Below, one piece after another: positions 24,427 to 32,571 of a stretch of 49,282 nt of DNA; within the stretch, counting starts at the first letter, position 1, and every line of letters begins with the position of its first letter. The translations under genes and the position numbers were made by a program. The stretch is from a candidate division Zixibacteria bacterium HGW-Zixibacteria-1 (GTDB taxonomy: Bacteria; Zixibacteria; MSB-5A5; GN15; PGXB01): NCBI GenBank assembly GCA_002838945.1, contig PGXB01000026.1, forward strand, positions 1 through 49,282, read 5' to 3'. The notes under the pieces are model-generated. The model saw only the letters and a program-made list of their open reading frames with translations. It did not search any database and had not been told where the DNA came from.

Positions 24427-24490
24427 AGAAAAGAAGCTGTTCACTATAAGCGAACGGCTGTCAAAGTCAGTCCGGGAGAGACTGTATCCA

Positions 24491-24522
24491 AATGGTGTCG
24501 GGTGCATCAACCCGACACCATT
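24491..24522. terminator. Bidirectional terminator between convergent operons
   Basis: A perfect 13-base-pair stem (AATGGTGTCGGGT 24491-24503 with ACCCGACACCATT 24510-24522) has loop GCATCA. It sits between the receiver-CBS gene (plus) and the kinase gene ending at 24559 (minus). The T-rich run after it on the plus strand is short (ACTATTTT). Confidence 0.8.
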
Positions 24523-24558
24523 ACTATTTTGTAAGATTGACTACTGATTGAAAAGACC

Positions 24559-25881
24559 CTACGCCATCACACCCGCGTCGCTGAAATCAATCCGAAATTC
24601 GGTGCGGCCCGGTTGAACTGTCTCCAGATCAAACGAAAAATTGTGATTGATGAGTATTTCGCGAATAAGCGTCAAACCTATCCCCTGGCCGTTCTTGCGC
24701 GTGCTGTAAAATGGCGTGAAAAGGTACGGCCGCGCCTGCGAAGAAATCCCTTCGCCGCTGTCGATGATTTTCAGAAATTGTGAATTCGAGTTTTCGGTTT
24801 GCACTTCAATGGTCCCGCCGGTGTCGATGGCCTCGATGGCGTTCCGGAACACATTCACCAGCACCTGTTCCATCTGCTGAACATCGACCTCGACCATCAG
24901 CGGCACCGGCGCCAGTTTCCAGCGTATCTCTATGTTCCGTCCCCGGCATTCGGCATCCATCAGGATGCCGATCGACTCCAGCAGTTTATGAATATCATAC
25001 GGCACTTTTTGGGGCGGCGGTATCCGCACCACGTTGGCGAAATTGGACATAAACTCATTGAGGTTGATATTGCGCTCGATCGCCACCTTGATAATATTCT
25101 CATAATCAGCCCGGTCATCAGGCGTCAACTGCTCCTTGTAATTAAGCGAGCTCTGTAAAATCGAATTGACCGCCCCGACCGAGTTGTTCACCTCATGCGA
25201 CATCATCCGGATTACCTTATCATAGGCCCGTTTCTGTGAGGCGATAATTTCCCTGGTCAATTCCTCGATGACGACAAAATGCCGGTGAAAGCCGCGGTCG
25301 AGAAACTGCGACTTGCGGCAGCGGTATGTTTTAACACCGCTGACCCGGATAATGCGCACCTCGCCCGGATTCATCCCGGCCAGCTGGCTTCCCAGGGCGT
25401 CTTTGAAATCATCCAGCGAACAGCCGTAAGTTTCATCCTCATGCAGTCCGAGCATGGTCCGGGCGGCCGGATTGATCATGTTGATCTTCTCATCCAGATC
25501 GAAAATTATGACGCCGATCGGCGTGACTTCGATCAGGCGCTCCAGGAAAAAGTGTTGCTCACGCTGCTTGACGCGCTCGTTCCGCAGCTGCTCGATCATC
25601 CGGTTATAGACATCAATAAGCTGGTCCAGTTCATGCTGACCGGTCTTGAGAAAAGTGGTACTGAATTCGCGGTCCTTGATCGATTCTATCCCGGCCGTCA
25701 ACAGATTGAGCGGTTTGAGAAAGGCCCGGTAAAGATGAATGGTGACAACCAGGCTGGCAATGATGAAGATTTCTATTACAAGAAAAAGATAACGGCTCTG
25801 CTCGATCAGTAATATCGATAATCCGAGAATAAGAACATGCACCAGAACCGCAAAGGTTATGAATTTGTGGCGAAGCTTCAT
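24559..25881 (-). CDS. NtrY-like sensor histidine kinase with HAMP and PAS
   Basis: This is a 440-residue inner-membrane kinase. Two hydrophobic segments at about 8-26 and 31-52 leave almost no periplasmic loop, so it probably senses within the membrane or through its PAS domain. HAMP is at about 52-105, PAS at about 112-205 (TPIGVIIFDLDEKINMINPAA). The HisKA-like helix has H229 in MMSHEVNNSVGAV. The HATPase has NVFRNAIEAI, DSGEGI and GQGIGLT. It overlaps the NtrC-type regulator gene by 4 bases (ATGA), making the two a cognate pair. It is the last gene of the minus-strand operon from 31705. Confidence 0.92.
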   Translation of the reverse strand: MKLRHKFITFAVLVHVLILGLSILLIEQSRYLFLVIEIFIIASLVVTIHLYRAFLKPLNLLTAGIESIKDREFSTTFLKTGQHELDQLIDVYNRMIEQLRNERVKQREQHFFLERLIEVTPIGVIIFDLDEKINMINPAARTMLGLHEDETYGCSLDDFKDALGSQLAGMNPGEVRIIRVSGVKTYRCRKSQFLDRGFHRHFVVIEELTREIIASQKRAYDKVIRMMSHEVNNSVGAVNSILQSSLNYKEQLTPDDRADYENIIKVAIERNINLNEFMSNFANVVRIPPPQKVPYDIHKLLESIGILMDAECRGRNIEIRWKLAPVPLMVEVDVQQMEQVLVNVFRNAIEAIDTGGTIEVQTENSNSQFLKIIDSGEGISSQARPYLFTPFYSTRKNGQGIGLTLIREILINHNFSFDLETVQPGRTEFRIDFSDAGVMA

Positions 25882-27266
25882 ATTGATATGCCGTACTTTT
25901 CAAGCCGTCGATACAGCGCCGCCCGGCTCAATCCGAGTGATCGGGCGATTTTGCTGATGTTGTTGCCGTGAAACTCAAGCGCCTTTTTTATCATGGATTG
26001 CTCCATTTCTTCCAGCGTAATGGTCCCGACCGCCGGCAGGGCGCCGCTGCTGATAGTACCCGATGTGCGGTTCATTTGTGCCTGAAAGTCAGGGTGATCG
26101 AGACGGTCGTGACTGCTTACCAGCACCGTCCGCTCGACAACATTTTTCAGCTCCCTGATATTACCCGGCCACGGCAGGTCACTCAGCCAGTCGAGCGCAC
26201 TGTCGGTCACGGTCAAGTTATTCCGCCCATAGATGGTCTTCAGATTATCAATGAAGTAATGCACCAGTAAAGGGATATCTTCTTTGCGCTGCCGGAGAGG
26301 CGGCAATCTTAACATTATCAGATTTATTCGATAGAACAGGTCCTCGCGGAAACGGCCGTTCTTGACAAGATCCTCGAGATCGCGGTTGGTGGCGGTAATC
26401 AATCGAAAATCAGCCGTCACATTATCGGATGAACCGAGGACCTCAAAACTCCGGTCATGAAGCACACGCAGAAGTTTGACCTGGCTGGCGGCATCGAGAT
26501 CGCCGATTTCATCGAGAAATATCGTCCCACCATCCGCCATTTTGAAGCGCCCGATACGATCGTACAGGGCATTGGTAAAGGAGCCTTTTCTGTGTCCGAA
26601 CATCTCGCTTTCGAAAAGCGTGGATGGGATACTACCGAGGTTGACTTTGACAAACGACCCGTTACAGCGATCACTGTTGACATGGATCGCCTCGGCGATC
26701 AGCTCCTTGCCGGTACCGCTCTCACCCATGATAAGAACCGCGGCATCGGTCGTGCTGACCCGGCCGACCGTTTCCAAAATCGCCAGCAGCTCCTTGTTGA
26801 TACCGATTATATTATCGAAATTATACAGCTTATTTAATTCATCCCGGCTTGAGACTCTTTTTTTATCGACATTACTGCGCCGGGACAGGCTCAGCGCCGT
26901 TCTGACCGACTGCAGAAAACGCTCGTTGTTCCAGGGTTTGGTAATAAAATCGACGGCCCCGATTTTCATCCCCTCGACCGCCAGCGGAATGGTCCCCCAG
27001 GCGGTTATCAGAATAACCGGACGGTCCGGGCAGACCGACTTTATTTCCCGAAGCAGGGCCAGCCCTTCCTCGCCGGATGTCTTCATCGAGAAATTCATAT
27101 CAATGATAAACAGATCGGGCAGAGTCGGCTCAAGGAGGCTCAGGGCGCTCTCGGGAGAATCGGCGGAAATCACCTTATGGCCGGCTTGTTTAAGCATCAG
27201 GCTCAACGAGGATCTGACGGCGCTGTCATCATCGACTATTAGTACATTCGCAGCTTGCATATCCAT
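25878..27266 (-). CDS. NtrC-type sigma-54-dependent response regulator
   Basis: This 462-residue protein has a receiver (about 1-125; D12/D13, D56 in IIDMNF, K110 in ITKPW) and an AAA+ domain (about 150-385) with Walker A GESGTGKE (181-188) and Walker [11 protein letters not shown] (247-256). A Fis helix-turn-helix ends the protein (about 418-460: NNISKIARSLGLSRAALYRRLEKYG). The sigma-54 contact loop reads GSFTNA (228-233) instead of GAFTGA. F and T, the residues most important for contact, are kept. It lies 28 bases after the permease gene in the efflux operon. The -24/-12-like promoter and twin palindromes upstream of 31705 suggest that it activates its own operon. Confidence 0.92.
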   Translation of the reverse strand: MDMQAANVLIVDDDSAVRSSLSLMLKQAGHKVISADSPESALSLLEPTLPDLFIIDMNFSMKTSGEEGLALLREIKSVCPDRPVILITAWGTIPLAVEGMKIGAVDFITKPWNNERFLQSVRTALSLSRRSNVDKKRVSSRDELNKLYNFDNIIGINKELLAILETVGRVSTTDAAVLIMGESGTGKELIAEAIHVNSDRCNGSFVKVNLGSIPSTLFESEMFGHRKGSFTNALYDRIGRFKMADGGTIFLDEIGDLDAASQVKLLRVLHDRSFEVLGSSDNVTADFRLITATNRDLEDLVKNGRFREDLFYRINLIMLRLPPLRQRKEDIPLLVHYFIDNLKTIYGRNNLTVTDSALDWLSDLPWPGNIRELKNVVERTVLVSSHDRLDHPDFQAQMNRTSGTISSGALPAVGTITLEEMEQSMIKKALEFHGNNISKIARSLGLSRAALYRRLEKYGISI

Positions 27267-27294
27267 AATGCTATACGTTTACGGACCAATAAAG

Positions 27295-28485
27295 TTACTC
27301 ATCATGAAGCGCCTCCGCCGGCTGAATACGGGCAGCCAGCCGGCTCGGATAAAGGGCGCATATCGTAATTATAAGATATATCATACCGGCTGCAAAAACC
27401 ACTGCCAAAATATAGGTCGAGGTCCTGATATCTTCGATAAATTGCAGCAACGGCGCCTGTATGGCCACAAATATCCCGACAATAATGCCAAAAGTGGCCA
27501 GGGCCAGCGCTTCACCGGTAATCTGCTTGAATATCTGACTCGAATCGGCGCCGACCGCCCGCCGCAATCCGATTTCTCCGCGGCGGCGGTTAATCGAATA
27601 CCAGAGTACCCCGAATATTCCCAAAGCGACATTGAAAATCAAAAAGCCGGCAACAATCCCGTACAAAAGCATCCCCATCAGCATATCTTTAACATTTCCT
27701 GCATGGAGATCTTCCAGACTGGATATTTTCATAACCCACCCCGGCGTCATGGTACCCAAACGCTGTATCAGCCTGTCCTCGAATTCAATTCCGGTGCCGT
27801 CAGCGACCGAGAATATGAAATAGTCGGGAGTCTGGGATGAGCCTTCCTCAAGCTTCAGCCGCCGGAAGAATCCGCCCCGGTGAGTCATAAATTCGCCCCG
27901 ATAATGGTAGTTGCCGATGACCCCGACAATTACATACTCATCATCCTTTCTAGGTATTACTTTTCCCAAAACCTGCTGATCACCGAAAATCCTCTCTTTT
28001 ACGTCATTTTCGATAACGATCGGTATTCGGGGTGAAGCATCATCCTCTTTACCGAACCAGCGACCCTCAAGAATCGGGATATCGAGGACGCGGGCATAAT
28101 CATCCCCGGCCATACATATATCCGTCGAAAATTCCTGTCCGTCAATTTCCAGTGAAGTCCCCCACTGAGAATTGAAAAATGGAACATTTCCGGAAACCCA
28201 GCTGACATTGACGACTTCCGGAGATGCCTTCAACTCGGTATAAATCTGCTGCAATTTGGCAACAAGCTCCGGCTTGGAAATTTCATTAATGATGCTGTTC
28301 CATCCGGTATTCAGAACCATGACATTTTTGTACTTATATCCAACCGGCTCCAGATAATTAGTGATATTCGAAATGGCCATGGTACCCACCGCGAACAAAA
28401 CCAAAAACGAGAAAAATATTTCGCTGATAAGCAGGAAATTACGCATTTTGCGATTCCAAATCAGTCTAAATATATGCCGTATCAT
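27295..28485 (-). CDS. FtsX/MacB-type ABC transporter permease
   Basis: This 396-residue inner-membrane protein has a first TM at about 14-36, then a large periplasmic domain of MacB_PCD type, then three C-terminal TMs (about 278-300, 323-346 and 358-383). The motif GEIGLRRAVGAD before the third helix and the ending SRLAARIQPAEALHDE are typical of FtsX-like permeases. It overlaps the preceding permease gene by 4 bases and has a good ribosome site there (AAAGGAGTGGAGG). With its sister subunit it probably forms a heterodimer driven by the ATPase at 29750. Confidence 0.9.
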   Translation of the reverse strand: MIRHIFRLIWNRKMRNFLLISEIFFSFLVLFAVGTMAISNITNYLEPVGYKYKNVMVLNTGWNSIINEISKPELVAKLQQIYTELKASPEVVNVSWVSGNVPFFNSQWGTSLEIDGQEFSTDICMAGDDYARVLDIPILEGRWFGKEDDASPRIPIVIENDVKERIFGDQQVLGKVIPRKDDEYVIVGVIGNYHYRGEFMTHRGGFFRRLKLEEGSSQTPDYFIFSVADGTGIEFEDRLIQRLGTMTPGWVMKISSLEDLHAGNVKDMLMGMLLYGIVAGFLIFNVALGIFGVLWYSINRRRGEIGLRRAVGADSSQIFKQITGEALALATFGIIVGIFVAIQAPLLQFIEDIRTSTYILAVVFAAGMIYLIITICALYPSRLAARIQPAEALHDE

Positions 28486-29738
28486 GCCTCCACTCCTTTC
28501 AGGGCGTCAACCGGATTCAGTCTCGACATCTTCCATGCCGGCAGGACCCCCGAGAGCAGCCCAAAAAACAAGCAAATCAACAGACTGTACAGGAAGATAG
28601 TAATGTTGACTGTAAATTTGCCGAAGGGAACCAGACCGCTGTCGGTTACAATATTCAGAATAATAGAAGCCAGGACGAACGCAATGGCACCGCCTATCAA
28701 AGTCAGGACAATATTTTCGACGATGAACTGCCCCACGAGGGTCATCGATGACGCCCCGAAGGCCTTGCGAACGCCGATTTCCGAAGACCTCTCGATAATC
28801 CGGCTGATATTCAGATTGACCAGATTTATGGCCGGAAAGATCATAAACAAGACCATCAGTGCCGCCAATGCGGCAAAACGCCTGGCTTTCTCACTTTCCG
28901 ATTCAGTGCCGAATATGTGCGCCGATATAAGATCGGCTTGTGTTCCAACAGTGCATTCAACGACATTGAATTCACCTTTGAGATCCTCCCTGGCCCGATC
29001 CAGCGCCTTATTCATATCATCTTTTATTGCCGGGAAATCCGACTTGTCGCGGGCCATAACGATAGCATGAAAATTGGAGAAGGGACGGTCTATTGTCATG
29101 GCGGCACGGGAAATTGTCACCGGAACATAGACATCGGCATAAGACTGCATCAGTGTTATATCTTCGGCCCTTATGACACCTATTACCCGGAAACTGCCTG
29201 AGGTGGTTTCGATATATTTACCGATTGGGGACGATTTACCGATTGGGGACGATTCCCCGAATAACTGGCGGCTGGTTCGGTCGGTTATGACCGTCACCAT
29301 TTCGGCATTGGAATTATCAACAGCCTCGAACGGCCGGCCCTCGATAAAATCGAATTCAAGGATATCCCAGAAAACATCATCACAGTACATTATCTTGACA
29401 GTGAGCTTCCTGTTATTTACATAAGTATCCGTCTCGGCGGCGCTGCTGTAGAGCGATACAACCTCGGGACTGTTCATCGGCCTGACATATTTATCGAGAA
29501 AATGGTAGCTCGGCTGTGCTGAGATCGATGTGTTTTCGCCACTGAGATATATCCGCTCAATGAATAATGACCGGTCCAGTTTGGAGCCGGGCTTGGCCGG
29601 CGACAATGTATGCACCAGCATGGACACGACGATGGTCAGGACCAAAAGAGTGAATGTGATTCCGAATAGACTGACGAAAGTGAAGAACTTTCTTCGCATC
29701 AGTACTTTCAGGGCAATCTTGATGTAATTTTTGAACAT
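28482..29738 (-). CDS. FtsX/MacB-type ABC transporter permease
   Basis: This 418-residue sister of the next permease has one N-terminal TM (about 13-38), a periplasmic domain and three C-terminal TMs. It carries the family motifs SSEIGVRKAFGASS and, at the end, SRLNPVDALKGVEA. The ATG at 29738 follows AAAGGGGCGAG; a TTG 15 bases further upstream is a weaker alternative. An 18-base tandem duplication (29221-29254) repeats six periplasmic residues (SSPIGK). The gene begins 11 bases after the ATPase stop. Confidence 0.9.
   Translation of the reverse strand: MFKNYIKIALKVLMRRKFFTFVSLFGITFTLLVLTIVVSMLVHTLSPAKPGSKLDRSLFIERIYLSGENTSISAQPSYHFLDKYVRPMNSPEVVSLYSSAAETDTYVNNRKLTVKIMYCDDVFWDILEFDFIEGRPFEAVDNSNAEMVTVITDRTSRQLFGESSPIGKSSPIGKYIETTSGSFRVIGVIRAEDITLMQSYADVYVPVTISRAAMTIDRPFSNFHAIVMARDKSDFPAIKDDMNKALDRAREDLKGEFNVVECTVGTQADLISAHIFGTESESEKARRFAALAALMVLFMIFPAINLVNLNISRIIERSSEIGVRKAFGASSMTLVGQFIVENIVLTLIGGAIAFVLASIILNIVTDSGLVPFGKFTVNITIFLYSLLICLFFGLLSGVLPAWKMSRLNPVDALKGVEA
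29221..29254. repeat. 18-base tandem duplication inside the permease gene
   Basis: CCGATTGGGGACGATT occurs at 29221 and again at 29239, an 18-base period that keeps the reading frame. It adds a second SSPIGK hexapeptide to the periplasmic domain. The near identity of the copies points to a recent event. Confidence 0.85.
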
Positions 29739-29749
29739 ACTCGCCCCTT

Positions 29750-30415
29750 TCAATCGACCTGGCTGCCGTCATAGAGGCGGATGGTCTTCTCGGTTTTCCT
29801 GGCCAGTTCCTGATTATGAGTCACCATGACAATGGTCGTTTTTTCATTCTTGTTCAGGCCAATGAGAATATTCATGATTTCATCGCTCATGGCGGAATCA
29901 AGATTTCCGGTCGGCTCATCGGCCAGAATAATATCCGGCTCGCCCACAATGGCCCGGGCAATGGCCACCCGCTGGCACTGGCCGCCCGACAACTGGGTGG
30001 GAAAATGCTTGGTGCGCGCATTCAGGCCCACCTTATCGAGCGCCGCCAACGCCTTGCGACGGCGTTCCGATGATGATATACGCCGATACAGCAGCGGCAG
30101 TTCGACATTATCCAGAACCGTCAGATCGTTTATTAAATGATAGCTCTGGAATATAAAGCCGATTTTGCCATTCCTGAATCGGGCCATGGCCCGGTTATCA
30201 AGATTCATGACCGCCTGCCCCTCGATCTCGACCTCTCCCTTGCTCGGCGTATCCAGAAGCCCCATGATGTTGAGAAGGGTGCTTTTTCCGGAACCGGAGG
30301 GCCCCATAACCGACATAAAGGCCCCGTCATCAATTACGATATTGATATCCTTCAGGGCCAGTGTTTCTACCGTGTTCGTACGATAGACCTTTTCGACATT
30401 CGCTAATTGTATCAT
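29750..30415 (-). CDS. LolD/MacB-type ABC transporter ATP-binding subunit
   Basis: This 221-residue ATPase has Walker [10 protein letters not shown] (38-46), Q-loop in FIFQSYHL, signature LSGGQCQR (142-149), Walker B with DEPTGNLDS (166-174) and the switch histidine in MVTHNQ. Its length and motifs fit the MacB/LolD/FtsE group, which drives mechanotransmission-type exporters. It lies between the adaptor gene and the two permease genes of the same operon. Confidence 0.94.
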   Translation of the reverse strand: MIQLANVEKVYRTNTVETLALKDINIVIDDGAFMSVMGPSGSGKSTLLNIMGLLDTPSKGEVEIEGQAVMNLDNRAMARFRNGKIGFIFQSYHLINDLTVLDNVELPLLYRRISSSERRRKALAALDKVGLNARTKHFPTQLSGGQCQRVAIARAIVGEPDIILADEPTGNLDSAMSDEIMNILIGLNKNEKTTIVMVTHNQELARKTEKTIRLYDGSQVD

Positions 30416-30445
30416 GACTCACTCTGCAATATTTAAAAGTTGTTT

Positions 30446-31705
30446 CTATTTACGTTCATTGTTCTTGATTTCGACTTCATCCATATGGCGATATTTTTCC
30501 ATGCTTGATATTATTACTTCATCACCGGGCGAAATATCCCCCTCTATTTCCACATAATCAAAATTCGACACCCCGATTTTGACATCTCTGCGGACGGCGA
30601 TATCACCTTTCACGACAAACACTTCCTGATCCATCCGGCCGGTATAAAACGGGCCGTTCTTGACACGAATGACATTATTTTTGGATGATGTGATGACATA
30701 AACATCGCCCCTGATGTTCGGACGGAGTATTTTGTCGGCTCTGTTATCGAGCTCCACAAGAAATGTAATAACCCCGTTCTGCACAGCCGGGCTGACCGAG
30801 CCGATGCGGCCCGTCAGATATTTTTCGCCGATACGGATTTTTGCCGGCCCGCCGACCAGAATTTTGTCGGCATGAATATCCGAAATGTTTGCATCCACCC
30901 GGAAGCTGCCCAGGTCGGCGACACGCGCCAGAATGTCGCCGCGGTTTACTGAAGATCCTATATTCTCGTTGACCCAGGTAAGAACACCGTCGCGTGATGA
31001 CTTGACATCAGAAAGATTCAGCTCCCGCTGTACCTCGTCGATTTTATTCTTCTGGATGCTGATTTGAAGGTTAAGCCCCTTCAGCTCGGCTTCGAGAAAA
31101 GCCTTTTGATTATCAATTTGCTTTTCCCACTGTTGCACTTCCTGAAGCGCGATTTTGACATTGAGATCCGCCCGCTGAAGATTCTCTTCCGTTTCGGCGC
31201 CGATATCATGAAGATGTTTCACTCTGTCGTATTGCGTCTGGATAAACTGCGCCTGCAAGCGGCTTATTTCAAATGATGCCTGGAGATCGATTAACTTTCT
31301 TTCCAACTCAAGCCGCAATTGCTCCTTGTTGTTCTGCAACATCCCCAGTTCGTCGGTGAGTTGCTTCAGGGCCATTTGTGACAGATCTTTGTTGATTTCC
31401 AGAATGGTTTCGCCGGTTTTGACACTGTCGCCAGATCTCCGGTATACTTTCTCTATGGTCGAATTCACCGGCGAAGTGATAACCTGTTCATATTCCGGTA
31501 CAACCACCCCGGAGGCGGACAAGGTGGCCTCGACCAGCCCGATTTCCGCAACATATGTTTTGATTTTTTTTGCGTCCAGAGTCGGACTGATGACTTCGCG
31601 GAGTGCCCAGACACCCCCGGTCAGCAAAATCACTATCGCGGCTATTCTGATGACAAATTTTAATCTTCGTTTCCGTTTTACTTCGGCGGGAAGCTCTCTG
31701 TCCAT
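30446..31705 (-). CDS. MacA/HlyD-type periplasmic adaptor
   Basis: This 419-residue protein is anchored by an N-terminal TM (about 15-33). Residues about 60-250 contain a split lipoyl/barrel-sandwich domain (ITSPVNSTIEKVYRRSGDSV and later SRDGVLTWVNENIGSSV), with a long coiled-coil hairpin between the halves. Beta-barrel and membrane-proximal domains follow. It would connect the FtsX-type permeases to an outer-membrane channel; none is encoded in this operon. It is the first gene of the minus-strand operon and is preceded by a candidate sigma-54 promoter. A loose ribosome site (AGGAG) lies 11 bases before the ATG. Confidence 0.9.
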   Translation of the reverse strand: MDRELPAEVKRKRRLKFVIRIAAIVILLTGGVWALREVISPTLDAKKIKTYVAEIGLVEATLSASGVVVPEYEQVITSPVNSTIEKVYRRSGDSVKTGETILEINKDLSQMALKQLTDELGMLQNNKEQLRLELERKLIDLQASFEISRLQAQFIQTQYDRVKHLHDIGAETEENLQRADLNVKIALQEVQQWEKQIDNQKAFLEAELKGLNLQISIQKNKIDEVQRELNLSDVKSSRDGVLTWVNENIGSSVNRGDILARVADLGSFRVDANISDIHADKILVGGPAKIRIGEKYLTGRIGSVSPAVQNGVITFLVELDNRADKILRPNIRGDVYVITSSKNNVIRVKNGPFYTGRMDQEVFVVKGDIAVRRDVKIGVSNFDYVEIEGDISPGDEVIISSMEKYRHMDEVEIKNNERK

Positions 31706-31745
31706 CTGCTGATCAACTCCTGTTTTGTATTCTTATATTCTATAT

Positions 31746-31761
31746 TCAATTTCCGTGCCAA
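31746..31761 (-). promoter_or_regulatory. Candidate sigma-54 promoter of the efflux operon
   Basis: On the minus strand TTGGCACGGAAATTGA has a perfect -24 element (TTGGCACG) and, at the right spacing, TTGA in place of TTGC at -12. Transcription would start near 31735, 30 bases before the adaptor gene. The A for C at -12 lowers certainty, but the enhancer-like palindromes upstream and the NtrC-type regulator in the operon support the call. Confidence 0.65.
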
Positions 31762-31812
31762 AATAAACTTGTTGAATTTCAATATGTTACAGCCACCACT
31801 CTTCTCAAAAAG

Positions 31813-31847
31813 TGTCCGAAAACGGACAGTCTGTCCGATTACGGATA
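31813..31847. promoter_or_regulatory. Tandem palindromes, probable enhancer sites for the NtrC-type regulator
   Basis: Site 1 is TGTCCG-AAAA-CGGACA (31813-31828), a perfect palindrome. Site 2 is TGTCCG-ATTA-CGGATA (31832-31847), with one mismatch. Their centres are 19 bases apart, close to two helical turns, and about 85 and 105 bases upstream of the expected start. Number, symmetry and distance fit binding of two dimers of a Fis-type activator. Confidence 0.75.
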
Positions 31848-31861
31848 AGGGTCATTCGCAT

Positions 31862-31894
31862 AAAAAAAGCCGGGCAGTATCGACGGCCCGGCTT
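31862..31894 (-). terminator. Rho-independent terminator of the DinB-family gene
   Basis: On the minus strand a 9-base-pair stem (AAGCCGGGC 31867-31875 paired with GCCCGGCTT 31886-31894) is followed by a run of seven T (31862-31868 as A on the plus strand, two of which also pair in the stem). It starts 6 bases after the DinB gene stop. Confidence 0.9.
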
Positions 31895-31899
31895 GCAAC

Positions 31900-32394
31900 T
31901 TAAGTCCTGTCGTATCCAAAGGGTTGCTCGCGCTTGAGAATTTTCCGGATATTTACAATTTGACCCGCATGATAAAAATCATGCATACATAAAAATGAGA
32001 CCGGTTTCCAGGCGGGTAATTTCTTATCGCCCCAGTCGGCATCGGCTTCCAGAGCCTTGTCGGAAATTTTCTCCGCCGCCGTGATTGATTGCTCCTGGAG
32101 TTCATAAAGGCGGGCCCGAAGCTCGTCCATGGACGGATAAACCGAAGGATTGTCGGAAATTTTCGAGCCGCCGCCGAAAAGTTTTTCATATCTTTCCGAA
32201 TCCTCGACGATCCCTCCGAGCCGCCTCAAGATGGAGGCATTGCTGTGGACAATATGGCCGGCCTGCCAGCGGATATGATTATGACCGTCCGCGCCCTGCT
32301 CGAGCGATTCCTCTTCCGTTATGTCATCGAGCAGCCTTTTCAAAACCTGCTGATTGACTTTAAGCATATACAAAATATTTTCGCGGGAAGACAT
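31900..32394 (-). CDS. DinB-family four-helix metalloprotein
   Basis: This 164-residue protein matches the DinB/YfiT-like fold. The probable metal ligands are H47 (WQAGHIVHS), H138 and H142 (MHDFYHAGQI). Members include thiol transferases and enzymes of unknown substrate. The start at 32394 follows GGAG at good spacing; an ATG 12 bases upstream overlaps that site. It is a single gene, divergent from the RNase gene at 32572, and has its own terminator. Confidence 0.85.
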   Translation of the reverse strand: MSSRENILYMLKVNQQVLKRLLDDITEEESLEQGADGHNHIRWQAGHIVHSNASILRRLGGIVEDSERYEKLFGGGSKISDNPSVYPSMDELRARLYELQEQSITAAEKISDKALEADADWGDKKLPAWKPVSFLCMHDFYHAGQIVNIRKILKREQPFGYDRT

Positions 32395-32510
32395 GATTAT
32401 CTCCATGGTTATTAGTTTTTGTTTGTTATTGCTTACGTTCTGATCCGCGCAATGTTCTAAAACCTGTGAAATCCCATGCCCGGTCTCACAGACTGCGAAA
32501 CATTTCTAAA

Positions 32511-32539
32511 TTGCCTTCGCGTCTTTTTATGGGTATAAT
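32511..32539 (+). promoter_or_regulatory. Sigma-70 promoter of the beta-CASP RNase gene
   Basis: TTGCCT (32511-32516) and a perfect TATAAT (32534-32539) are 17 bases apart. Transcription would begin near 32546, about 26 bases before the start codon. Confidence 0.7.
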
Positions 32540-32571
32540 AAACTATAAACCTTATTTAAGCAGGATTATTT

